Notes: generated by a model not told the origin, from the letters alone. A DNA stretch of 44,550 nucleotides from Bacteroidaceae bacterium (GCA_017521285.1 JAFXDG010000096.1:1-44550); one strand, 5' to 3'. Shown: positions 1 through 9,106, numbered from the stretch's first letter. A program made the numbers and translations.

Positions 1-357
1 CCCATCAGCCGCACAGAACTGGAGAAGCAACTGAAAGCTGAAGCCAAAGCCGAACGGGAAAAGAACAAGCCACCCAAGGTGGATACCAAAGAACAGACCT
101 ACCTATTATACCAGGAAGGGAAAAGCATCGACGAGATTGCCGCCCTACGAATGCTCAGCCGCACGACCATTGAGGGGCATTTGGCTCACTACATTTCTTT
201 AGGCAAACTGCCACTCAGTGAGTTTGTATCGGGAGAGAAAGCCCGCCGCATCCGTGCCCTCCTGCCTGCCACCTCTCTGACAGAGGTGAAGGAGAAATTG
301 GGCGATGACGTTTCGTATGGAGAAATAAAAATGGTAATGGCAGCCTTTAATTCTTAA
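1..357 (+). CDS. C-terminal end of a helicase with helix-turn-helix domain (partial)
   Basis: The reading frame is open from base 1, so the gene starts outside the window; only the last 118 codons are present. The visible part has a charged Lys/Glu/Ala-rich linker (residues 7-28) and then a compact helix-turn-helix fold: a YxLYQEGKSIDEIA segment, the RTTIEGHLAHYI recognition helix and a LPxSEF segment. This is the pattern of the helicase-associated HTH domain found at the C-terminus of RecQ- and Pif1-like helicases of Bacteroidales. It probably contacts DNA; the ATPase core cannot be seen here. It ends 20 bases before the NUDIX gene on the same strand, so the two may be cotranscribed. The family call rests on the C-terminal domain alone. 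Confidence 0.6.
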   Translation, partial: PISRTELEKQLKAEAKAEREKNKPPKVDTKEQTYLLYQEGKSIDEIAALRMLSRTTIEGHLAHYISLGKLPLSEFVSGEKARRIRALLPATSLTEVKEKLGDDVSYGEIKMVMAAFNS

Positions 358-377
358 CTTTTAATTTTTAACTCAAC

Positions 378-905
378 TTGCATCCATTAGATAAATTCCG
401 CTACTGCCCCGTGTGCGGCTCGGCCCGCTTCGAGGAAAACAACGAGAAATCGAAACGTTGTGCCCAATGTGGCTTTACCTATTACTTCAACCCCAGTGCA
501 GCCACGGTAGCCTTGATACAGAACAGTCGGGGCGAACTGCTCGTGTGCCGACGCGCAAAAGAACCGGCCAAAGGGACTTTGGACCTGCCTGGCGGATTTC
601 TCGACATGTACGAGACAGGGGAAGAGGGTGTCAGCCGCGAGGTACGGGAAGAAACGGGCCTCACTGTCACCCATGCCAAATACCTCTTCTCATTGCCCAA
701 CACCTATCTTTACTCAGGCTTCTTAGTGCACACGCTTGACCAGTTCTTCCTCTGTACGGTGGAGGATGACACAGAACTGAAAGCGCTTGACGATGTAGCC
801 GAAAGTTGGTGGATTCCCTTCGATGAAGTCAATCCCGACCTCTTCGGATTAGATTCTGTGCGTCAAGGGGTCATTCGTTTCTTGGCATCCGCGTCTGAAA
901 GTTAA
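378..905 (+). CDS. NUDIX hydrolase with N-terminal zinc ribbon
   Basis: A 175-residue cytoplasmic hydrolase. Cys10, Cys13, Cys28 and Cys31 form a zinc ribbon of the kind found in NADH pyrophosphatase (NudC)-like NUDIX proteins. A complete NUDIX box runs from Gly73 to Leu95 (Gly-x5-Glu-x7-Arg-Glu-x2-Glu-Glu-x-Gly), which binds the metal and cleaves nucleoside diphosphates linked to another group. It is shorter than full NudC (about 250-300 residues) and lacks that enzyme's N-terminal domain, so the substrate is open (ADP-ribose, NAD(H) or another dinucleotide). The start is TTG at 378, chosen because the zinc ribbon begins immediately after it and no ATG lies nearby in frame. It follows the helicase gene and converges with the outer-membrane protein gene that ends at 920. 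Confidence 0.85.
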   Translation: MHPLDKFRYCPVCGSARFEENNEKSKRCAQCGFTYYFNPSAATVALIQNSRGELLVCRRAKEPAKGTLDLPGGFLDMYETGEEGVSREVREETGLTVTHAKYLFSLPNTYLYSGFLVHTLDQFFLCTVEDDTELKALDDVAESWWIPFDEVNPDLFGLDSVRQGVIRFLASASES

Positions 906-919
906 TTACGACATACCAA

Positions 920-2635
920 TTAGAATTCCAATACGGCACCTCCCAACACCTGTAGGCCTTGCGCCGGTTGCAGGATATTCACATAGTATTTCTTATTCAG
1001 CAAATTATCACCCTGGGTATAGAGACTGAGCCAGTCGAACAGACGATAAGTGGCTGTTACCCCCAAGTTGTTCACAGCCACAGGTCTGCGACCATCAACA
1101 TCCTTGCAACGCTGTTCATAGTGATAACTCAGCCCGACGTTCAGCGCCTCCAAGGGACGTATGTTTGCCGTCCATCGCAAAGAGAGTTCAGGCATCAGTG
1201 TCGTATAGGTATCCATCAGATCACTATCCCATTTGCTCCACTCCACCTCTGCACGAGTTGTCAGGATATCCTTCCAAGTATATTGGACTGCCCCCCCTGC
1301 ATAAAGGCGGTTGGCATCACCCTGCATCAAGTATCCAAAGTGGTCGTAACCATAATCTTCCATATAAGTGGAAAACAATTGGTCCTCGGTCACACGATAA
1401 CCGCCATATAGATTCAAAGCCAATTCATTCAACGGAGTAGCCTTGAAACCAAGCTGTCCATCCAATTGGTGGAATGTGTGTCGGGGCAGATAATAACCCT
1501 CACCGTCCACTCCGTCGCGATAGATAGGAAACTCAGCATAGGGAGCAGCTTGATTGATGGTACGGAAGTCGTTCAACTCACTACCTCCCCCAGCCAACAG
1601 GTAAAAGGAATACCCTTTAGCCACGGAATATTCTCCATATATGTCAGGCGCAAAGGTTACCTCCGTCTTGCTCTTGCTGAAGAAAGGGTCAATATGTGCA
1701 CCGATGCGCACTTTCCACAGCTTACCCTCGCTGGTCAGGTTGGGATTCAACAGCAAGGCCGTCTGTACCACCTTCTGATAGTCACCACCGGGAGTCACAA
1801 AAGAATTATCCATCCGGGCCGCCAAATGGATAGCCGTACGTTCATTGATTTTTCCTGTCACTCGGGCATGACTGCGTATAATGGTCTCCGTGTAAGGTTC
1901 ACTGTGGAAACTGTCGTAGAACCCGAATGCATACTTCTGTTTGGCATACAGCACGCCTGTTCCCAATTGGAAGCGTATATCTGCATCTTCATTGTTGCTT
2001 TTCAACATAGCCTTCAGGCTTCCCATCAGGTTATGCTGATGAGTATTGTCAGCCCATTGGTTTGGAGTCAGACAATTGAACACCTGATTCTCTCCGTCGG
2101 CCTCCACCAAGAGGGTCACGGGATTGAAACGGTGAGTCCAGTCGATGGCTCCATTTGTCCGGTAAGCGCGAGCATTCCACTCGTCGGTCACTCCTATCGA
2201 TTCGGGCAACTTCACCTCACCGTCCATCCCACGGAAGGAGATGTCAGCATTCAGCACGTCGCGCTTACCCAAATCAAGACGATAGCTCAAACGGGCATCG
2301 GCATTCCCGCGATTACCATACCCCAGCCGCAGATACCCCTTCTTCGCATTAGCTTGACGGGGAGTTTCACCAAAGGAAGTCATGGGAGCAAAACCAAACT
2401 GACGGGCAGGCTTGGCTGAAGTGGCATACTCAATCTGCTTCTTGGCCACCTGCGGTTCCTCTAACGTTGGCATGACGTTTATCTTGCCGGCATTCATAAT
2501 GTCGGGGTTATAGAGATTCTCCACCACCACCGTCCGATCCAGCTGTGCCTCCTTCTTCTCGGGTTCCTGTGCCTGCAGGAAAGCTGTTCCCGTCAAGGCT
2601 GTCATTAGGATATACAGTTTCTTCATAATTTTCAT
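920..2635 (-). CDS. TonB-receptor-like outer-membrane beta-barrel protein
   Basis: A 571-residue exported protein with a signal peptide at residues 1-22 (ending in LQAQ). From about residue 90 to the end, alternating hydrophobic and polar strands rich in Tyr, Trp and Gly indicate an outer-membrane barrel. The last residues (VLEF) end in Phe, as expected for BAM-dependent insertion, and the NLLNKKYY motif close to the end is typical of TonB-dependent receptors. The length is too short for a normal receptor, and no plug domain or TonB box is evident: only about 70 residues lie between the signal peptide and the barrel. It lies 11 bases downstream of the large TPR gene on the same strand, so the two are probably one operon and may form an envelope complex. 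The substrate is unknown. Confidence 0.75.
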   Translation of the reverse strand: MKIMKKLYILMTALTGTAFLQAQEPEKKEAQLDRTVVVENLYNPDIMNAGKINVMPTLEEPQVAKKQIEYATSAKPARQFGFAPMTSFGETPRQANAKKGYLRLGYGNRGNADARLSYRLDLGKRDVLNADISFRGMDGEVKLPESIGVTDEWNARAYRTNGAIDWTHRFNPVTLLVEADGENQVFNCLTPNQWADNTHQHNLMGSLKAMLKSNNEDADIRFQLGTGVLYAKQKYAFGFYDSFHSEPYTETIIRSHARVTGKINERTAIHLAARMDNSFVTPGGDYQKVVQTALLLNPNLTSEGKLWKVRIGAHIDPFFSKSKTEVTFAPDIYGEYSVAKGYSFYLLAGGGSELNDFRTINQAAPYAEFPIYRDGVDGEGYYLPRHTFHQLDGQLGFKATPLNELALNLYGGYRVTEDQLFSTYMEDYGYDHFGYLMQGDANRLYAGGAVQYTWKDILTTRAEVEWSKWDSDLMDTYTTLMPELSLRWTANIRPLEALNVGLSYHYEQRCKDVDGRRPVAVNNLGVTATYRLFDWLSLYTQGDNLLNKKYYVNILQPAQGLQVLGGAVLEF

Positions 2636-2646
2636 CCTTTCTCTTC

Positions 2647-5600
2647 TTAATTCTTCATTCGTGACAATCTCTCCTCTATCATACCGGCAATGTCATCGGC
2701 GGCCGTATAGTTCTGTTGGAGAGAGAGCAAATATTGCTTGGCCTCAATCTCGCGGCCGGTCTGCATATACACATCGGAGAGCAAGACAAAACTGCGTGCC
2801 AGCCAATAAGTGTGTGGTGTGCTCACCTCTATGTAGTTCAGCAACACCTTCTCAGCATCGGCATAATCCTTGGCCGAATAGTGCATCTCTGCCAAACGGT
2901 ATTTGGCTTCGGCTCCATAAAGATGGCGGGTGTCCTTTGCCAATTCTTCCAAGTCCTTTCCTGCCAGTTCACGGTTACCCGCCTTGGCAGCTGCCCTACT
3001 GCGATAGTAACGTGCCTCGTTTGCCAATTCGGGAGCCGTCTTGTTGTCAGCCAATAATTCGGTAGCAGCTGCAATCACCTCAGTTCCATCACCCGACAAG
3101 TGGGCTGAGCGAAGAATCCCCGTCCGAGCCATCAGCAACCGGTCTGCCGAAGTGGTTTTTCCCTTCAACAGTTTATAGAGCGTCAGAGCACGGGTGTAAT
3201 CCTTGCTGTTATAGGCCAGTTCGGCAGCCATCGTTGTAGCCTCTTCCGAATATTTGTTGTGGGGATATTCCAACACTTTGTCAAAATGGGAAAGGGCTGT
3301 AACGGCATCCTTCTTCTCATACGCCGCCACACCGAGATAATAATGCGCATTCAGACGATAAGCCCCTTCGGGGAAACTCTGCAAGTAAGCAGCCATACTC
3401 TTCTCAGCTTCCTGCATATCACCCCGCATATACACTTTCTCTGCAGCCAGATAGGTGAGCGAATCACGCTCATTGGTGTCAAATGAAATAGAACCTTTCT
3501 GTTGTGCAGCATAAGCAGCATAATCATCCACACGGTTCTGCTCGATGTATATACTCTTCAGGTCGCGGCCAGCCATGCGTGCCTCTTCACTGCCAGGATA
3601 CTTTTCTATCACTTGCTTATAGGCGGCAATGGCCTCGTTGTAGTGATCATCCTGATAATAAAGCATACCTATTTCACTGGCAGCCTTGCGGGCCAACGCA
3701 CTTTCGGGGAAGCGTTCGGTCAATTCCTTGAACGAAGCAATGGCTTGAGTGTTCTGCTCCATCTGCACATAGGCACGGCCCCGTTCGTAGAGGGCATCAT
3801 CCACGTATGTCGATTGGGGGAAGCGGTCTATCATCGTGTTCAGGCTGGCCACTTTTCCTTGATAATCCTTCTGAAGCCCCTGCACGAATGCCTGCTGGTA
3901 GAGCGCATAATCACCCTGCGAGGGGTCAGTTGCTGTGGCTTCGGCATAGGTTCGGGCCGCACCATTGAAATCACGGGCATAAAAGAGGCAGTCTGCCTTA
4001 CGGTTCAACGCATCGGCCACCATCTGCGGAGTGACAGCAGAGCGCATCTCACTGAGCAAAAGGTCAAAGTAGCCACGCGCTTTAGCATAGTTCTTCTGTT
4101 GGAAGGCTGTATAGCCAAGATTGTAGTAGGCTGTAGCCTGCTGGTTGGGATTGGTAGTAGTGGTCGAAAGGTATTGCAAGTAATCGGCCGCTGCTCCATT
4201 CCAATTGCCCATACGATAACGCGTTTCACCACGCCAGAAGTAGGTATCAGCCTGTGTGTCGCGATTATAACGGGCATCCTGCAACGACTCGTTGAAGTAA
4301 GCCTGTGCTGCGGGATAATCAGCATTGGCAAAAGCCTCGGTTCCCAAACGATAGTTTATCTTCTGTCGGGCTTCCAGAATGCGCACACCAGGTTGTTTGA
4401 TTTTGGCAATGGAGGCCAAGGCTGTCTTGTAGCTGCGCGTATTCATATAGACCTCCACCAGATAGTCGTTCACCTGATCAGCGTATGGCGAAGAGGGAAA
4501 CTCATTAAGGAAACGTTCAAATACCGTAACCGACTCACCGAAACCCGTATAAGCTGTCTCGTGGATGCAGAGGGCATAATTGTATAGCGCCTGCTCCTTC
4601 ACCACTTTGTCAAAGTCCATCGACGACGCTTGTTCAAAGGCCATGCGCGCCTTCACCATATCCAACAATTGTACGTATGCCAATCCGCTATGCAGGTAGG
4701 CATTCTGTGCCAGTGCATCGCGTTCTGTGGCCGAGCGGGTCAGGTTCAGTGCCGCATTGGTGCAAACGCCCTGCTTCAGTTGGCTTATTCCCAACTTATA
4801 GAGGGCATTACGTTGTGGAGCCTCCACACCTTGCACATATTCGTCCAACATGGTGGCAGCCTGAGCATACTGTTCCATACCATAGGCCGCTTCACCTGCA
4901 ATACGCTTCATCTCCAGGGTCTGTTCCGCTTCGGGATATTGCGTCAAAAAAGCCTCAACTGTGCGCAACGCCTCGTCATATTGTTTCTGCTGCAAGTGGA
5001 TGTCGGCAATATAATAAGGTGCCTGCCGGCCATAGACATCATGCCCAGTCAGTGTTTCAAGAGCGTACAAAGCCTCATCGTAGCGACGATACGTGTAGTC
5101 AATGTATGCCTTATAATAACGGGCATCGGCTTCACGCTCAGCACAGACACTCTGCACCACAGTCAGCAAGGCATAAGCCTCCTGCACGTCACCAGTCTTC
5201 AACAGACAGATGGCTTTATAGAGGGTAGCTTCATCGCGGTCATCGTTTCCCAACTTTTCTAAGGCTGCCCGACCATAGCAATCCAAGGCACGTTCATACA
5301 TGCCATCGGCATAAAGTACGTTTCCTGCCAAAGCATGAAGGCGATTGGCATGGGGGGTATCAGGATACTTGACGAGGTAATTAAGTATCCGGTCGAAACG
5401 GTCGGCTGATTTCAAGTAATAGGCAGCACATACAGTCATGTATTCCGCCTCAATGGCACGTACCCGATCCGCCTCGCCAGCCATCGGTTGTTGCAAATAG
5501 TCTTCCAATGTTTGCTGTGCAGCTGCATAGTGTTGCCGCAAGTAAAGTTGCTTACCCTCGGCATACAATTCATCGACAGTACGTGCCGGACGTTGTGCCC

Positions 5601-5658
5601 CGACACTGCCGGACAATGTACCCAACAGGGCTGTCAGCAAGATAAAATGCTTGTTCAT
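2647..5658 (-). CDS. Large exported tetratricopeptide-repeat protein
   Basis: A 1003-residue protein with a signal peptide (residues 1-21, ending GSVGAQ) followed almost entirely by helical TPR-like repeats. Recurrent signatures such as YxxGxxxYxxxxYxxA, ALYxxAxxxxxxGxYxxA and FPxSxxAxxA can be followed from about residue 25 to 1000. Such superhelical scaffolds bind protein partners in the periplasm or at the outer-membrane face. The gene is first in a two-gene unit with the barrel protein 11 bases downstream, which suggests that this protein feeds, assembles or stabilises the barrel. A TAnnTTTG element lies at 5684-5691 upstream. The TPR identification is secure; the role is inferred only from the pairing. 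Confidence 0.85.
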   Translation of the reverse strand: MNKHFILLTALLGTLSGSVGAQRPARTVDELYAEGKQLYLRQHYAAAQQTLEDYLQQPMAGEADRVRAIEAEYMTVCAAYYLKSADRFDRILNYLVKYPDTPHANRLHALAGNVLYADGMYERALDCYGRAALEKLGNDDRDEATLYKAICLLKTGDVQEAYALLTVVQSVCAEREADARYYKAYIDYTYRRYDEALYALETLTGHDVYGRQAPYYIADIHLQQKQYDEALRTVEAFLTQYPEAEQTLEMKRIAGEAAYGMEQYAQAATMLDEYVQGVEAPQRNALYKLGISQLKQGVCTNAALNLTRSATERDALAQNAYLHSGLAYVQLLDMVKARMAFEQASSMDFDKVVKEQALYNYALCIHETAYTGFGESVTVFERFLNEFPSSPYADQVNDYLVEVYMNTRSYKTALASIAKIKQPGVRILEARQKINYRLGTEAFANADYPAAQAYFNESLQDARYNRDTQADTYFWRGETRYRMGNWNGAAADYLQYLSTTTTNPNQQATAYYNLGYTAFQQKNYAKARGYFDLLLSEMRSAVTPQMVADALNRKADCLFYARDFNGAARTYAEATATDPSQGDYALYQQAFVQGLQKDYQGKVASLNTMIDRFPQSTYVDDALYERGRAYVQMEQNTQAIASFKELTERFPESALARKAASEIGMLYYQDDHYNEAIAAYKQVIEKYPGSEEARMAGRDLKSIYIEQNRVDDYAAYAAQQKGSISFDTNERDSLTYLAAEKVYMRGDMQEAEKSMAAYLQSFPEGAYRLNAHYYLGVAAYEKKDAVTALSHFDKVLEYPHNKYSEEATTMAAELAYNSKDYTRALTLYKLLKGKTTSADRLLMARTGILRSAHLSGDGTEVIAAATELLADNKTAPELANEARYYRSRAAAKAGNRELAGKDLEELAKDTRHLYGAEAKYRLAEMHYSAKDYADAEKVLLNYIEVSTPHTYWLARSFVLLSDVYMQTGREIEAKQYLLSLQQNYTAADDIAGMIEERLSRMKN

Positions 5659-5683
5659 AGACGTGTCTTTAATATATGTGTGG

Positions 5684-5691
5684 CAAAACTA
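5684..5691 (-). promoter_or_regulatory. Bacteroidota -7 element upstream of the TPR gene
   Basis: On the minus strand this reads TAGTTTTG, matching TAnnTTTG, 26 bases upstream of the start codon at 5658. No good TTTG -33 box sits at the expected distance, so the call rests on the -7 box and its position. Confidence 0.45.
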
Positions 5692-5787
5692 CTACATTTT
5701 TTCCAACATCCGCACACTTTGCCCAAAGTTTTAGGGTTGTTTAGATATTAAGTGGTTCCGACTGCATACTTTTTGCCCAAATCGTTG

Positions 5788-5795
5788 TATTTTTG
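5788..5795 (+). promoter_or_regulatory. Bacteroidota -7 element upstream of threonine aldolase
   Basis: TATTTTTG matches TAnnTTTG and lies 19 bases before the chosen ATG at 5815. This supports that start over the upstream in-frame GTG at 5752, which would lie before the promoter. A TTTG at 5772-5775 is closer than the usual -33 spacing. Confidence 0.5.
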
Positions 5796-5814
5796 CAGTC
5801 AAAACAAGAATAAC

Positions 5815-6855
5815 ATGCAGAAAATACAATTCCAATGTGACTATAACGAAGGGGCACACCCTTTGATTATGCAACGTCTGATGGAGACGAATATGGAACA
5901 GACCGTTGGCTACGGTGAAGACCCTCATTGCCAACGGGCCCGTGAGTTGATACGTGAAGCGTGTCAGGCTTCCAAGGCAGATGTTCATTTCTTAGTAGGA
6001 GGCACACAGGCCAACACGACCGTGATTTCTCATCTTTTGCGTCCCTATCAGGGGGTGATTGCGGCCGATACGGGACATATCAATGTGCACGAAACCGGTG
6101 CCATCGAAGCCACAGGACATAAGGTGCTGGCTTTGCCGAATGTGGACGGAAAAATTTCAGCAGCACAGATTGATGCCGCCATGAAACGCCACTATGCGGA
6201 GGACGGACCGGAACACATGGTGCAACCGGGTATGGTCTATCTGTCGTTCCCTACCGAAGTGGGTACCATCTATTCGTTGTCCGAATTGCAAGCTATCCGC
6301 GAGGTTTGCGACCGCTATACACTGCCACTGTTTGTGGACGGTGCCCGTTTGGGATATGGCTTATGTTCCCCCATGTGCGATGTAACCCTTCCCCAATTGG
6401 CAGCTTTAGCCGATGTCTTCTATATTGGCGGAACCAAGGTAGGTGCCCTTTTCGGAGAAGCCGTAGTCATTGTGAATGAAGGGCTGAAACGCGATTTCCG
6501 TTATAGCATCAAGCGGCATGGAGGCATGTTGGCCAAGGGACGTCTGTTGGGCATTCAGTTTGAAACATTGTTTGCCGACGGACTCTATTTCCGCATAGCC
6601 CGTCATGCAGTCAGTCAGGCATTGTGCATCAAGCAGGTTTTGCAAGCTAAGGGATTTCACATGTTGGTTGACAGTCCCACCAACCAACAGTTTGTCATTC
6701 TTCCCAATGAGGTGCTCGACCGGCTTTCACAACGTTTTGTCCTCTCCCCTTGGGAACCGATGGAGGGCAACCGTACCGCTGTGCGCATCTGCACCAGTTG
6801 GGCTACCCGCGACGAAAATGTGGATGCACTGATTGAAGAATTGAACAAACTATAA
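5815..6855 (+). CDS. Low-specificity L-threonine aldolase
   Basis: A 346-residue PLP-dependent cytoplasmic enzyme of the beta-eliminating lyase/threonine aldolase family, expected to cleave L-threonine or L-allo-threonine to glycine and acetaldehyde. The N-terminal YGEDPHCQRAR segment, the VGGTQANTTV PLP-phosphate region, the VDGARLGYGL aspartate region and the IGGTKVGALFG motif with the Schiff-base Lys208 are all present. Length is normal for the family. The frame is open back to a GTG at 5752, but the ATG at 5815 is preferred because a -7 element lies between them and the family normally starts at this point. It is followed after 17 bases by a NUDIX gene, then an acetyltransferase, all codirectional. 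Confidence 0.9.
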   Translation: MQKIQFQCDYNEGAHPLIMQRLMETNMEQTVGYGEDPHCQRARELIREACQASKADVHFLVGGTQANTTVISHLLRPYQGVIAADTGHINVHETGAIEATGHKVLALPNVDGKISAAQIDAAMKRHYAEDGPEHMVQPGMVYLSFPTEVGTIYSLSELQAIREVCDRYTLPLFVDGARLGYGLCSPMCDVTLPQLAALADVFYIGGTKVGALFGEAVVIVNEGLKRDFRYSIKRHGGMLAKGRLLGIQFETLFADGLYFRIARHAVSQALCIKQVLQAKGFHMLVDSPTNQQFVILPNEVLDRLSQRFVLSPWEPMEGNRTAVRICTSWATRDENVDALIEELNKL

Positions 6856-6872
6856 AATTCAAATAGATAATA

Positions 6873-7421
6873 ATGAAAGATATGACTTGGAAGATTCTTT
6901 CTTCTGAATACCTGATTGAAAGACCATGGCTGACAGCACGGCGCGATTGCGTACAATTACCCGACGGACGCATCATGAATGAATATTACGTGTTGGAATA
7001 TCCCGATTGGATAAACATTATTGCGATAGATAAGGAAGGATGTATGCTGCTTGTCCGGCAATACCGTCATGGTTTGGGACGCACTAATTTTGAGTTAGTG
7101 GCAGGGGTGTTAGAAAAGGATGAAGACCCATTGACTGCTGCTAAGCGTGAATTATTAGAGGAAACCGGCTACAGTGGCGGTGAGTGGCACGAATTGATGC
7201 AACTCAGTGCCAATAGCAGTACGATGAACAACATTACACACTGTTTTGTGGCTACGGGCGTAGAAAAAATAACGGATCAACATCTTGATGCAACCGAAGA
7301 TTTGGAGGTATATACTTTTACACAAGAAGAAGTCAAGAGTATGGTTTACCGTGGAGAATTCATGCAAGCTTTGATGGTTGCTCCGTTGCTGCGCTTTTTC
7401 CAAGAAAACACGAATGGATAA
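6873..7421 (+). CDS. NUDIX hydrolase, ADP-ribose pyrophosphatase-like
   Basis: A 182-residue cytoplasmic protein with a full NUDIX box from Gly78 to Tyr100. The preceding strands (VLEYPDWINIIAI, VRQYRHGL, FELVAGVLEK) match the ADP-ribose/ADP-sugar pyrophosphatase branch, where an Arg-Gln-Tyr-Arg motif precedes a Glu-rich specificity loop. It would hydrolyse ADP-ribose or ADP-sugars to AMP plus sugar phosphate. ATG at 6873 is used; a second in-frame ATG lies three codons downstream. It sits between threonine aldolase and a sugar acetyltransferase with gaps of 17 and 15 bases, so it is probably cotranscribed with them, although no common pathway is apparent. Confidence 0.85.
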   Translation: MKDMTWKILSSEYLIERPWLTARRDCVQLPDGRIMNEYYVLEYPDWINIIAIDKEGCMLLVRQYRHGLGRTNFELVAGVLEKDEDPLTAAKRELLEETGYSGGEWHELMQLSANSSTMNNITHCFVATGVEKITDQHLDATEDLEVYTFTQEEVKSMVYRGEFMQALMVAPLLRFFQENTNG

Positions 7422-7436
7422 ACAGATTAGAGAAAA

Positions 7437-7997
7437 ATGAAAACCGAATTTGAAAAGATGCGAAGCCAGGAGCTGTATTGCTTCGCTGACCCTGAAGTGG
7501 AAGGTAGCATTGTGCGTGCACAGGCTCTTTGTGCCCGCTTGCGTACGTTGACTATCAGTGACCCGGAATACCGCCCGTTGATGAATGAACTCATACCCAA
7601 TTTTCCTGCGACAGCAGCCATCTGTCCACCTTTCCATTGCGACCATGGACATGGCATTGTCCTGGACGAGGAGGTGTTCATCAACTACAACGCCGTGATG
7701 CTTGACGGTGGATATATCAAAATCGGCAAACATACCAAGATAGGCCCTAACTGCAGTTTCTACACTCCCAACCATCCCGTTGACCCTGTAGAACGGCGCG
7801 AACCGAAGGAGACGGCATATCCCATCACCATCGGTGAAGACACATGGTTAGGAGGCAACGTCACCGTCTGTCCCGGTGTCACCATCGGCAACCGCTGCAT
7901 CATTGCCGCTGGCAGTGTGGTGACACGCGACATCCCTGACGACTCCCTTGCTGCCGGTTGTCCCGCTGTGGTGAAACGGAAATTGAATGAAGAATAA
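7437..7997 (+). CDS. Sugar O-acetyltransferase (maltose/galactoside acetyltransferase family)
   Basis: A 186-residue left-handed beta-helix acetyltransferase. The N-terminal helical segment (ALCARLRTL, LIPNFP) and the hexapeptide repeats from about residue 80 (VFINYNAVMLD, IKIGKHTKIG, ITIGEDTWLGGNVTVCPG, VTIGNRCIIAAGS) are typical of Maa/LacA. The catalytic histidine is in YTPNHPVDP. It moves an acetyl group from acetyl-CoA to a hydroxyl of a sugar; the natural acceptor in such paralogues is usually unknown. It is the last gene of the plus-strand trio starting with threonine aldolase, and converges with the hemolysin III gene 21 bases away. Confidence 0.9.
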   Translation: MKTEFEKMRSQELYCFADPEVEGSIVRAQALCARLRTLTISDPEYRPLMNELIPNFPATAAICPPFHCDHGHGIVLDEEVFINYNAVMLDGGYIKIGKHTKIGPNCSFYTPNHPVDPVERREPKETAYPITIGEDTWLGGNVTVCPGVTIGNRCIIAAGSVVTRDIPDDSLAAGCPAVVKRKLNEE

Positions 7998-8018
7998 AAA
8001 AAGAAGGAGATTGTACTG

Positions 8019-8669
8019 TCAAATATAATCCTCCAATATGTCCCACACGGCCAAAATATGACACACAGAACCGGCCAGGACAAAGAAGTGGAAGACGGAG
8101 TGCATGTAGCGCCGTTTGTTGAGGGAGTAGAAGAGAGCACCGGTAACATAACAGGCCCCTTCGCCGATAATCCACCCGACAGCATGGGGGCTGACGGCAT
8201 CCATCAGCGGTTTGAAGGCTACAAGGACGACCAGCCCCATCAGGACGTAGCAAATGGTTTCGAGATTGCTGTGCTGCTTCAGCCGGCGGAAACTCATCAC
8301 CGTACCCACGATGGCGCACAGCCAGACGAAGGAGAAGAGAGTCCATCCCCAATATCCCTGTTCGCGCAAAGCCACAAGGGTGATGGGCGAATAGCTGCCG
8401 GCAATGTGCCAATAGATGGCAGCGTGGTCCCACTTGCGCAGGCGTTCCTTCCATCGGCTGGTAGCCGGACAGGCATGATAGGCAGTTGATGCAATGTACG
8501 ACCCCAACATGCCACCCAAGTAGAGCCACACGCCCCACTGCATCCACACATCTCCATGGCGGTAGCAATATATCAGGAAACATATACCGATGATGACGCC
8601 CAGCAGGATGCCGCCGGCATGGGAAAGATAATTGGTACGCTCTTCGCCCCGAGTGTATTTGATGGCCAT
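8019..8669 (-). CDS. Hemolysin III family (PAQR-type) integral membrane protein
   Basis: A 216-residue protein with seven predicted hydrophobic segments. It has family hallmarks: the N-terminal GEERTNYLSHAGG histidine motif, a STAYHACP motif in the second-third helix region, WDHAAIYWHIAGSYSPI, and a C-terminal SVFHFFVLAGSVCH. These conserved His and Asp residues form the metal site of the PAQR/TrhA (YqfA) superfamily. The name reflects historical haemolysis assays; in bacteria the role is thought to concern membrane lipid or energy homeostasis. It begins 6 bases after the end of the Fur-family gene and is surely cotranscribed with it, which hints at regulation by metal status. Confidence 0.88.
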   Translation of the reverse strand: MAIKYTRGEERTNYLSHAGGILLGVIIGICFLIYCYRHGDVWMQWGVWLYLGGMLGSYIASTAYHACPATSRWKERLRKWDHAAIYWHIAGSYSPITLVALREQGYWGWTLFSFVWLCAIVGTVMSFRRLKQHSNLETICYVLMGLVVLVAFKPLMDAVSPHAVGWIIGEGACYVTGALFYSLNKRRYMHSVFHFFVLAGSVCHILAVWDILEDYI

Positions 8670-8675
8670 GTCTTT

Positions 8676-9098
8676 TTATTTCTTGTTTTTCCCGCATTCC
8701 CCACACACGCCTTGCACCACGTAATTGATGCTTTGCAGGGTGAATCCGTCGGGAAGTTGTACGGTGGGGATATGTTCCGATTTCAGGCAGAAAGTACGGT
8801 GACACACCGTGCAGAAGGCATGTACATGATGGCAATGATGGTGATTACCGTGTTCGTCGTGATCCAGACAGAGACAATACTTCCGGTGTCCGCTGCCGTC
8901 CTCGAACCCGTGCAGCAGGTCGTGCTCCTCAAAAAGGGCGAGTGTGCGGAAGATGCTGCTGCGATCCACCGTAGGCAACAAATCCTCTACATCGGCCAAT
9001 GAAAAGGCATAGTCGATGTGCTGGATCTCGCGCCACACCAATTGGCGCACCGCTGTCGGACGGATGTTGTGGGAAAGGAAGATTTCAGATTCGGACAT
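8676..9098 (-). CDS. Fur-family metal-dependent transcriptional repressor
   Basis: A 140-residue regulator. The N-terminal winged helix (about residues 1-75) is followed by the metal-binding/dimerisation domain: a His-rich stretch DHDEHGNHHHCHHVHAFC, the CTVC pair and a C-terminal CGECG pair that together make the structural zinc site. The start at 9098 is chosen because the longer in-frame extension to 9137 is encoded by a 7-base tandem repeat and does not resemble the family. It lies between ferritin and hemolysin III on the same strand, consistent with iron, zinc or peroxide response. Which metal it senses cannot be decided from sequence alone; the strongly His-rich loop is also seen in zinc-type members. 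Confidence 0.85.
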   Translation of the reverse strand: MSESEIFLSHNIRPTAVRQLVWREIQHIDYAFSLADVEDLLPTVDRSSIFRTLALFEEHDLLHGFEDGSGHRKYCLCLDHDEHGNHHHCHHVHAFCTVCHRTFCLKSEHIPTVQLPDGFTLQSINYVVQGVCGECGKNKK

Positions 9099-9106
9099 AG
9101 ATAAAT

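Noticed and set aside
1466-2419. Long open frame opposite the outer-membrane barrel gene
   Set aside because: It is antisense to a gene with clear signal peptide and barrel features, and its translation has no coherent domain.
3502-4587. 361-codon frame opposite the TPR gene
   Set aside because: Mirror of a repeat-rich coding sequence; no start signal or motifs.
5752-5814. Earlier GTG start for threonine aldolase
   Set aside because: It lies upstream of the -7 element and adds residues not seen in the family.
7900-8835. 311-codon frame across hemolysin III and Fur genes
   Set aside because: Overlaps two well-supported genes in another frame, with Pro/Arg/His-rich nonsense composition.
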